DNA from: an uncultured Clostridia bacterium | Lineage (GTDB): Bacteria; Bacillota; Clostridia; Oscillospirales; Oscillospiraceae | Assembly: GCA_946060825.1 (NCBI GenBank) | Contig: CAMGPO010000115.1 | Location: 1 to 5,030 of the forward strand | DNA: 5,030 nucleotides | Reading direction: 5' to 3' | Part shown: positions 1 to 4,111 of the stretch, piece after piece | Layout: each line of letters starts with the position of its first letter | How positions within the stretch are numbered: the stretch's first letter is position 1 | Made by a program: the position numbers and the translations under genes | The notes under the pieces: model-generated | Databases searched by the model: none | The model's input: only the letters and a program-made list of their open reading frames with translations | Told to the model about the DNA's origin: nothing

Positions 1-23
1 GTACACGTACCTGCCTCTGATGT

Positions 24-62
24 AAAAAACAGCGAACCGATTCAAAACCGGTTCGCTGTTTT
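24..62 (-). terminator. Intrinsic terminator of the RpiR-family regulator gene
   Basis: A perfect 14-bp inverted repeat (arms 26-39 and 49-62, core CAGCGAACCG/CGGTTCGCTG) encloses a 9-nt loop. Read on the minus strand, the stem is followed at once by a T tract (the A run at 24-29), the classic form of a Rho-independent terminator. The stem begins at the last base of the regulator's TGA codon, so gene and terminator are fused with no spacer. The A/T-rich ends of both arms mean it could also work in the other direction for a gene entering from the left, which is not visible here. Confidence 0.92.
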
Positions 63-904
63 CAGTATTGCTTGACCAGTCCCTGAAGCTGAGAGAGCTG
101 CTCGTAAAAGGCGGCGTGCTGCTCCTTGTTTTCCGTGACATAGACGGCGCCGAGCAGGGTGATGATGGAGGCCGTGGCCGTCATGGAGTTGAAGAAGATC
201 TCGTTCCGCGTGACGGCGCTGAGGACGATGTCGGAGCCAAGGGCGGCGGGGGAGGCGGGATCGTCGGTAAAGCAGAGGACTTTTGCGCCCTTCTCCCGGA
301 ACCACTGGGCCAGCTCAATGGGCAGCGGCGAATAGGGCGAGTAGGAGAAGAGGACGAAGACGTCGCCGGGGCGGTACATGGCCAGCCGGTAGAGAACCTC
401 CGGAACGGCCTTGCTGCCCAGATCCAGAACGTCCACGCCGAGCCGCAGGAAGCGCGCGGCGAAGAGCTGGGAGGCGGTCACACCGTAGTCATAGGCCAGC
501 AGAAAGACCCGCCGGGCGTCCCGCAGCAGCGTGGCGGCGGCGCGGAGCGTTTCCGGGTTGGTGTACTGGAGGGTGGCCAGCAGGGCCTCCTGCTCTGTTT
601 TCAGGATCCCGGTGTAGACGTCGCCGCCCTGCTCCCGCTGGACGGCGGAGTTGATCTTTTCGTTGGGTGACATCCACTGGCCGATGTAGCTGCGCATCTC
701 ATTGCGCATCTCGACGAAGCTGGAGAAGCCGATCTTCCGGGCAAAGCTCAGCACCGTGGCCTCCGTGGTGGAGGTCGCCGCGGCCAGCTCGCGGAGAGAG
801 GAAAAGCAGACGATATCCGGCCGGGCCAGCAGGTGGTCGGCGATCCGGCGCTGGGTCTTGCTGAAGGAGTCGTATTGGCTGTGCAGGGTCGTGAAAATGT
901 CCAT
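62..904 (-). CDS. RpiR/MurR-family transcriptional regulator (HTH + SIS domain)
   Basis: This is a 280-residue cytoplasmic DNA-binding regulator, the usual length for the RpiR family, whose members sense phosphosugars and control sugar or amino-sugar genes. Residues 1-77 form the N-terminal HTH_6-type domain. The helix-turn-helix lies near residues 36-60, with the family pattern LRELA...T.ATVLSFARKIGF followed by FVEM. Residues about 125-255 form a SIS phosphosugar-binding domain: a first strand VFLLAYDYG (133-141), ARFLRLG (150-156), the strand-loop VLFSYSPYS (184-192), and KGAKVLCFTDDPASP (205-219). The ligand loop reads SYSPYS rather than the common S-x-SGxT form, so the ligand cannot be guessed. 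The start at 904 is fixed by GGAGGTG at 909-915 on the minus strand, with 6 nt between the GGAGG core and ATG. It has its own promoter and terminator, so it is monocistronic. It is transcribed away from the lipoprotein gene. Its target genes are not visible; autoregulation is possible. The family call is firm, the specific sugar unknown. Confidence 0.93.
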   Translation of the reverse strand: MDIFTTLHSQYDSFSKTQRRIADHLLARPDIVCFSSLRELAAATSTTEATVLSFARKIGFSSFVEMRNEMRSYIGQWMSPNEKINSAVQREQGGDVYTGILKTEQEALLATLQYTNPETLRAAATLLRDARRVFLLAYDYGVTASQLFAARFLRLGVDVLDLGSKAVPEVLYRLAMYRPGDVFVLFSYSPYSPLPIELAQWFREKGAKVLCFTDDPASPAALGSDIVLSAVTRNEIFFNSMTATASIITLLGAVYVTENKEQHAAFYEQLSQLQGLVKQY

Positions 905-928
905 GGTTCACCTCCGGAGTTTCCTTGC

Positions 929-958
929 ATTATAGCATGGCGCCCAGGCGTATGTAAA
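929..958 (-). promoter_or_regulatory. Sigma-A type promoter of the RpiR-family regulator
   Basis: On the minus strand a -35 TTTACA (953-958) and a perfect -10 TATAAT (929-934) are separated by 18 bp. Transcription would start near 922, giving a leader of about 18 nt that contains the GGAGGTG ribosome binding site. The spacer holds a small dyad CGCC-CA-GGCG (941-950) that could be an operator, but it is too short to call. Confidence 0.75.
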
Positions 959-975
959 CCGCTTTTGCCCATTTT

Positions 976-1019
976 TCTGCCGGAGGGCAGTTTTGGCCGG
1001 AAAAATCTGCAACCGGAGG
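976..1019. repeat. Two imperfect direct copies of TCTGC...CGGAGG in the divergent intergenic region
   Basis: TCTGCCGGAGG (976-986) recurs as TCTGCAACCGGAGG (1006-1019), with starts 30 bp apart, close to three helical turns. A further CCGGAG lies at 914-919. The first copy is also part of a small hairpin CTGCC-GGAG-GGCAG (977-990) followed by TTTT. The copies may be tandem regulator half-sites between the regulator and the lipoprotein gene, or chance similarity in GC-rich DNA. This entry also describes the otherwise gene-free stretch. Confidence 0.3.
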
Positions 1020-1024
1020 CCGTT

Positions 1025-1048
1025 GGTTTCGTCTATAGAAGTGAAACC
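1025..1048 (+). promoter_or_regulatory. Possible weak promoter -10 inside an inverted repeat, upstream of the lipoprotein gene
   Basis: GGTTTC (1025-1030) and GAAACC (1043-1048) form a 6-bp dyad with a 12-nt centre. The centre contains TATAGA (1034-1039), a plausible -10 for the gene starting at 1066. No good -35 hexamer lies 16-18 bp upstream, so the promoter, if real, would be weak or activator-dependent. A dyad across a -10 is a typical repressor position. The binding protein is unknown; the adjacent RpiR-type regulator is one candidate. Confidence 0.35.
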
Positions 1049-1065
1049 GGGAAGGGGGAATTTCC

Positions 1066-2013
1066 ATGAAACTGCGAACCATTTGGGCGCTGATGGTTTT
1101 GCTGGCCGGCCTGCTTGTCCTGGGCGGCTGTGCATCGGAGACGGAGAATTTTGTCTGCGGTGTCATTGGTCTGGAAGAGCAGGCGTCCGTCGAGCCGGCG
1201 GCCAGGGATGCGGTGGATGCCTGCCATCCCTGGAACGGCTGTGATCTCCGCGCCGCCCGTCTCGAGGTGCTCTATGTGGAGACTCTGCCCGGCATTCCGG
1301 TTGATGGGACAGACCGACGTGTCTCCCGCGTGATCCTGTATGGCCGTCTGACCAGTCTGGAGCTGACACGCGCCGATACGTCCACCGGCTTTGCCGCGAT
1401 CGATCCTGTTACCGCGCCGGTCGTTTTGACGCTGGAACAGGAGGAATCAGGAGAATGCCGGGTGCTGGAATACTGGGAGGCAGAGGCCGGACCGGACGAT
1501 GAGGCCGAAATCCGGGAGCGTTTCCCGCGGGAGATTCAGGAGCAGGCCGGCCGGCTCTGTACTGCGGAGGCCTACACGCTGGCGGCGGAGCGGGCCTGCT
1601 TGGACGAGGCTGTCCGGCTCTGGGATCTGGACGCCGGGGGCATGGCTGACCGCCTGCTGGACAGCCTGATGGAGGCCTATCCGGAGGGGATGGATCCGAT
1701 GGAATTTCTGAGCGCCCATCGGGAAACCTGGCGGGAGCTGCAGGTCCTCGGGCTTCACACCGTGTGCAGTGTGTTTTCCCGTTTTTTGGCGGGAGACAGC
1801 CAGAAAACGGCGTGGACGGTGTTGGCTGCCGTCGGCAGCGAGATGACCATGATGATCGACGACTATATTGATGAGGGTCCGATCTACAAGGAAAGCTGGT
1901 TTGAAAGCTTTTTGCGTGATGCCCGTTTCTACCTGAAGCGGGACGGGAAAGAGGAGCTGCAGGACCGTCATCCCTGTATGTGGCTGGCTTTGGAAATGGC
2001 GGGCGAGGCATAG
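1066..2013 (+). CDS. Putative lipoprotein resembling the outer domain of clostridial M56/BlaR1-like proteins
   Basis: This 315-residue protein begins with a lipoprotein signal peptide: KLR, a hydrophobic stretch at residues 5-19, and the lipobox LGGC with Cys22 as the lipidated residue. It is therefore predicted to sit on the outer face of the cytoplasmic membrane. The start is supported by AAGGGGG at 1052-1057, 8 nt before ATG. The mature part has no catalytic motif I recognise. Two stretches resemble, from memory, the C-terminal extracellular region of many clostridial M56 peptidases. One is VVLTLE...VLEYWE followed by EIRERFP (119-154). The other is FLSAHRETWRELQVLG...FSRFLAGD (214-244). 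The mature chain has eight cysteines besides Cys22 (31, 53, 59, 131, 165, 178, 234, 304), so disulfides are possible. It lies 94 bp upstream of the BlaI-family gene on the same strand with no hairpin terminator between, so read-through into the blaI-M56 pair is likely. I infer a sensing or accessory role for that pair. The lipoprotein call is strong, the function speculative. Confidence 0.85.
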   Translation: MKLRTIWALMVLLAGLLVLGGCASETENFVCGVIGLEEQASVEPAARDAVDACHPWNGCDLRAARLEVLYVETLPGIPVDGTDRRVSRVILYGRLTSLELTRADTSTGFAAIDPVTAPVVLTLEQEESGECRVLEYWEAEAGPDDEAEIRERFPREIQEQAGRLCTAEAYTLAAERACLDEAVRLWDLDAGGMADRLLDSLMEAYPEGMDPMEFLSAHRETWRELQVLGLHTVCSVFSRFLAGDSQKTAWTVLAAVGSEMTMMIDDYIDEGPIYKESWFESFLRDARFYLKRDGKEELQDRHPCMWLALEMAGEA

Positions 2014-2036
2014 CAGAAATTTTGCGAGGAAAAGCC

Positions 2037-2065
2037 TTGACAAATTTGGTTGGTAGTTATAGACT
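2037..2065 (+). promoter_or_regulatory. Promoter of the BlaI-family/M56 operon
   Basis: A perfect -35 TTGACA (2037-2042) is followed after an ideal 17-bp spacer by TAGACT (2060-2065), which matches TATAAT at four of six positions. Transcription would begin near 2072, about 36 nt ahead of the BlaI-type start. The promoter gives the repressor-protease pair transcription independent of the lipoprotein gene, and it is flanked by dyads expected to bind the repressor. Confidence 0.65.
2048..2065. promoter_or_regulatory. Candidate second (imperfect) operator overlapping the -10
   Basis: GGTTGGT at 2048-2054 is one base different from the GGTCGGT arm of the perfect downstream dyad. Its partner half (ATAGACT, 2059-2065) is badly degenerate. 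The two sites start 26 bp apart and, aligned over 19 positions, match at 13. BlaI/MecI repressors often bind two neighbouring dyads around their promoter, which is why this copy is listed, but symmetry alone would not support it. Confidence 0.3.
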
Positions 2066-2072
2066 GAAAACG

Positions 2073-2092
2073 TGGTCGGTGACTACCGACCA
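2073..2092. promoter_or_regulatory. Perfect inverted repeat, candidate BlaI-family operator
   Basis: TGGTCGGT (2073-2080) and ACCGACCA (2085-2092) form a perfect 8-bp inverted repeat around GACT. It lies just downstream of the predicted transcription start and ends at the ribosome binding site of the BlaI-type gene, so a bound dimer would block the promoter. It also contains GACTAC, similar to the half-site of BlaI/MecI operators as I remember them, but it is not the staphylococcal TACA/TGTA sequence. In RNA it could also form a hairpin near the ribosome binding site. Confidence 0.6.
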
Positions 2093-2107
2093 AAAGGAGG
2101 TGCCCCC

Positions 2108-2467
2108 ATGGGACAGAAACTGTGTGAGAGCGACTACCGGTTCATGTGTGTGATCTGGGATAACGAGCCGCTCAGCTCCCGGGCGTTGGTGGAGCAGTGT
2201 GCTGCCCGCCTGGGCTGGAAGAAATCCACGACCTATACGACGCTGAAAAAGCTCTGCGACAAGGGCTACGCCGCAAACGAGGACACCATCGTCCGCGCCC
2301 TGATTCCCCGGGAGGAAGTGCAGGCCCAGGAGAGCGAGCGGTTTGTGGAGCGGGCCTTTGCCGGTTCGCTGCCCGGTTTCCTTGCCGCCTTCCTCGGCGG
2401 CAAGACCATTTCGGAGCAGGAGGCGGCAGAGCTGAAGCGGCTCATTGATGCGCATCGGGAGGGCTGA
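2108..2467 (+). CDS. BlaI/MecI/CopY-family transcriptional repressor
   Basis: This 119-residue protein matches the BlaI/MecI (Penicillinase_R) family in length and layout. These dimeric winged-helix repressors block promoters until cleaved or inactivated through a membrane sensor protease. Family signatures are visible: ESDYRFMCVIWDNEPLSS (7-24, first helices), the recognition helix and wing WKKSTTYTTLKKLCDKGY (37-54), and a helical C-terminal dimerisation part with SERFVERAF (76-84), LPGFLAAFL (88-96) and ISEQEAAELKRLI (101-113). The Asn-Phe bond cleaved in staphylococcal BlaI is absent, so the cut site, if any, differs. ATG 2108 is chosen because AAAAGGAGG (2092-2100) lies 7 nt upstream; an in-frame GTG at 2072 falls at the transcription start and in the operator. 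The M56 gene follows after one base, so the two are translationally coupled. It probably represses its own operon through the dyad at 2073-2092; other targets are not visible. Confidence 0.92.
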   Translation: MGQKLCESDYRFMCVIWDNEPLSSRALVEQCAARLGWKKSTTYTTLKKLCDKGYAANEDTIVRALIPREEVQAQESERFVERAFAGSLPGFLAAFLGGKTISEQEAAELKRLIDAHREG

Positions 2468-2468
2468 G

Positions 2469-3860
2469 ATGGAAGCGGTTTTTCTGAAAGTCCTCAACAT
2501 GAGCCTGACTGCCGGCTATGTGATTCTGGCCGTTCTGCTGGTGCGCCTGCTGCTGCGCCGGGCCCCAAAGAAGTATTCCTATGCCCTCTGGAGCGTTGTG
2601 GCCTTCCGCCTCTGCTGTCCAGTGTCCTTTCAGGCGGTGTTCAGCCTGCTGAGCCTGCTGCGTCTGGATCGGGCGGCGGCCGAGCCGGCTATGACCTATA
2701 TTCCGACCGACATTGGGATGATGGCGACGCCCCGGGTCACGGTGGGCATCCCTGCCGTCGATGCGGCCCTGTCTGCCTCCCTTCCGGCGGCGGAGCCGAT
2801 GACCAGCGCCAACCCCATGCAGATTTGGATTTTTGTTGGAGCAGTCCTCTGGTGCGCGGGGATGGCGGCGATGCTGCTCTATGCCCTCGTCAGCTATGCC
2901 TGCCTGCATCACCGGCTGAGAACCGCCGTCTGGATGGAGGGGAACGTCTGGCGGTCGGATCGGGTCTGCTCGCCGTTTATTCTGGGCGTCTTCCGCCCCC
3001 GCATCTACATTCCCTTTGGCCTCAGCGACGAGACAAGGGGCTACGTCCTGGCCCATGAGCAGTTCCATCTGCGGCGGCTGGATCACATCGTCCGTCTCCT
3101 CGCGTTCCTGCTGCTGACGGTGCACTGGTTCAACCCTCTCTGCCATCTGGCCTTCTCCCGTATGACCCGGGATATGGAGATGCGCTGCGACGAGCAGGTG
3201 CTCTCCGGAGGTGAGGACCGCAGCAAGCCCTACAGCCTGTCTCTCCTGGCCTTCGCCTCCAACCGGCGGCTGCCGTCGCCCGGCCCCCTGGCCTTCGGGG
3301 AGAGTGGGGTCAAAGCCCGGATCCGCAACATTCTGTGCTGGAAGCAGCCAAAACGCTGGGTGACGGTGCTGGCGGCGGTGCTCTGCGTCGCCGCTCTGGC
3401 AGTCTGCGCGGCCAATCCGTTCGTGGAACCGGAGCCGCCTCTGAAAGAAGGCGACCCCACGGTTAATTTCCCATTCGCCGATCTGGAACCGGGCGAGTCG
3501 ATCTGGCTGGATGGGGCGGTGATACTGACGGAGGAATTGTCAGACGTGGCCTTTCAGATCAGCTATGAACAGTCTGGTCTGACGGTGGATATCGGCCTTG
3601 TGGCCGAAGACGGGACGACCTACGGCACATCTGTCACCGGCGGCTCCGCCAATCAGGCGATCGAAAGATTGCCGGCTGGCGCCTATGCGGTCTTCCTCCG
3701 CAATAGCGAGGTCAACCTCCAATATGCGGAGACAGTCACAGAACCGCTGACTGTCACCGGAGCCATCGCTCTGACCTGGCCTGGAATGGACGAGCTGACT
3801 GCGGAAAGGGGCGTGGCCCATGCCGCACAGGAGTTTCTTGCGGAGACGGAACCTGTGTAA
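2469..3860 (+). CDS. M56-family (BlaR1-like) membrane zinc metalloprotease, signal transducer
   Basis: This 463-residue integral membrane protein is the probable sensor partner of the adjacent BlaI-type repressor. By family precedent, an outside signal activates a cytoplasmic zinc protease that leads to loss of the repressor. Hydrophobic segments lie near residues 9-29, 37-60, 117-146, 206-228 and 297-315. The zinc site is HEQFH (196-200), with the third ligand expected at Glu237 in DMEMRCDEQVL. HWFNPL (219-224) and the VKARIRNIL stretch before the last membrane segment are also M56 hallmarks. The outer C-terminal part (319-463) is predicted beta-rich (GESIWLDG 342-349, VDIGLVAEDGTTYG 373-386, GAYAVFLRN 404-412, EPLTVTGAI 425-433). 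It has no Ser-x-x-Lys; its only lysine is Lys326. It is therefore not a penicillin-binding sensor. ATG 2469 is chosen for GGGAGGG (2457-2463) at 5 nt spacing; ATGs at 2445 and 2448 lie inside the repressor gene. The ligand is unknown. Confidence 0.9.
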   Translation: MEAVFLKVLNMSLTAGYVILAVLLVRLLLRRAPKKYSYALWSVVAFRLCCPVSFQAVFSLLSLLRLDRAAAEPAMTYIPTDIGMMATPRVTVGIPAVDAALSASLPAAEPMTSANPMQIWIFVGAVLWCAGMAAMLLYALVSYACLHHRLRTAVWMEGNVWRSDRVCSPFILGVFRPRIYIPFGLSDETRGYVLAHEQFHLRRLDHIVRLLAFLLLTVHWFNPLCHLAFSRMTRDMEMRCDEQVLSGGEDRSKPYSLSLLAFASNRRLPSPGPLAFGESGVKARIRNILCWKQPKRWVTVLAAVLCVAALAVCAANPFVEPEPPLKEGDPTVNFPFADLEPGESIWLDGAVILTEELSDVAFQISYEQSGLTVDIGLVAEDGTTYGTSVTGGSANQAIERLPAGAYAVFLRNSEVNLQYAETVTEPLTVTGAIALTWPGMDELTAERGVAHAAQEFLAETEPV

Positions 3861-3878
3861 GAAGATCTGAACGGAACA

Positions 3879-3914
3879 GAAGTCCCCCGGATTCCAGACG
3901 GGATCCGGGGCTTC
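3879..3914 (+). terminator. Hairpin after the M56 gene, probable operon terminator
   Basis: CCCCGGAT (3885-3892) pairs with ATCCGGGG (3903-3910). The stem can extend inward by three pairs (one T-G) to an AGAC tetraloop, and outward, past a two-base bulge, by GAAG/CTTC (3879-3882 with 3911-3914). That makes about 15 pairs, starting 18 bp after the stop codon, the expected position for a transcription end. No T run follows, so it is either a weak intrinsic terminator or a 3' stabilising hairpin. Confidence 0.5.
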
Positions 3915-3972
3915 CGTATCCGGTTCGGTCTTCAATGCATACCGGCTTCATGACAGAAAATGGAGAAGAACA

Positions 3973-4008
3973 AAATAGCCAAAAATACCCAGAATGTTTT
4001 GGCTATTT
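3973..4008. repeat. Perfect 12-bp inverted repeat upstream of the cstA promoter
   Basis: AAATAGCCAAAA (3973-3984) and TTTTGGCTATTT (3997-4008) are exact reverse complements around a 12-nt loop. The repeat ends about 32 bp before the -35 of cstA. It could be an operator or activator site for cstA, or a second, A/T-rich and perhaps bidirectional terminator. The T-rich context is better when read leftward (TTTTGTTCTT) than rightward, yet no minus-strand gene to its right needs a terminator. The repeat itself is certain; the role is open. Confidence 0.6.
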
Positions 4009-4040
4009 CGATGATTGACGAAAAAATGCGGAATATGACA

Positions 4041-4068
4041 TTGAAAAAAGGAAACCGGAGATTATAAT
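4041..4068 (+). promoter_or_regulatory. Promoter of cstA
   Basis: A -35 TTGAAA (4041-4046) and a perfect -10 TATAAT (4063-4068) are separated by 16 bp. Transcription would start near 4075, giving a leader of about 37 nt with a small GTAG/CTAC dyad (4073-4086) and the ribosome binding site. The promoter shows that cstA is its own unit rather than part of the upstream operon. I found no clear CcpA-type cre site. Confidence 0.8.
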
Positions 4069-4111
4069 AGGGGTAGCATTTTCTACGGAATATAAGAGGA
4101 GGTACTTCATT

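Noticed and set aside
68..670. A 200-codon plus-strand open frame opposite the RpiR-family gene
   Set aside because: It is antisense to a full-length HTH-SIS protein, and its Gly/Glu/Asp-rich product reflects codon bias of the real gene on the other strand.
977..994. CTGCC-GGAG-GGCAG hairpin followed by TTTT as a terminator or attenuator
   Set aside because: The stem is only 5 bp, and no plus-strand gene upstream would need it, so it is mentioned only as part of the intergenic region.
1447..2043. A 198-codon minus-strand open frame across the lipoprotein gene
   Set aside because: It has no start signals, overlaps the lipoprotein gene almost fully and would run through the BlaI operon promoter.
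2072..2107. A longer start (GTG 2072) for the BlaI-type gene
   Set aside because: The start would coincide with the predicted transcription start and operator, and ATG 2108 has an excellent AAAAGGAGG at 7 nt spacing and gives the family's usual length.
2445..2468. A longer start (ATG 2445 or 2448) for the M56 gene
   Set aside because: It would overlap the repressor's end, whereas ATG 2469 has GGGAGGG at the right distance and begins directly at the first membrane segment typical of the family.
2442..3146. A 234-codon minus-strand open frame across the M56 gene
   Set aside because: It lies antisense to a gene with HExxH and membrane segments. The composition is that of a GC-rich shadow frame, without a ribosome binding site or family signature.
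3950..4018. A 22-codon plus-strand open frame ahead of cstA that spans the inverted repeat
   Set aside because: There is no ribosome binding site before its ATG and it lies upstream of the predicted cstA promoter, so a leader peptide is not supported.
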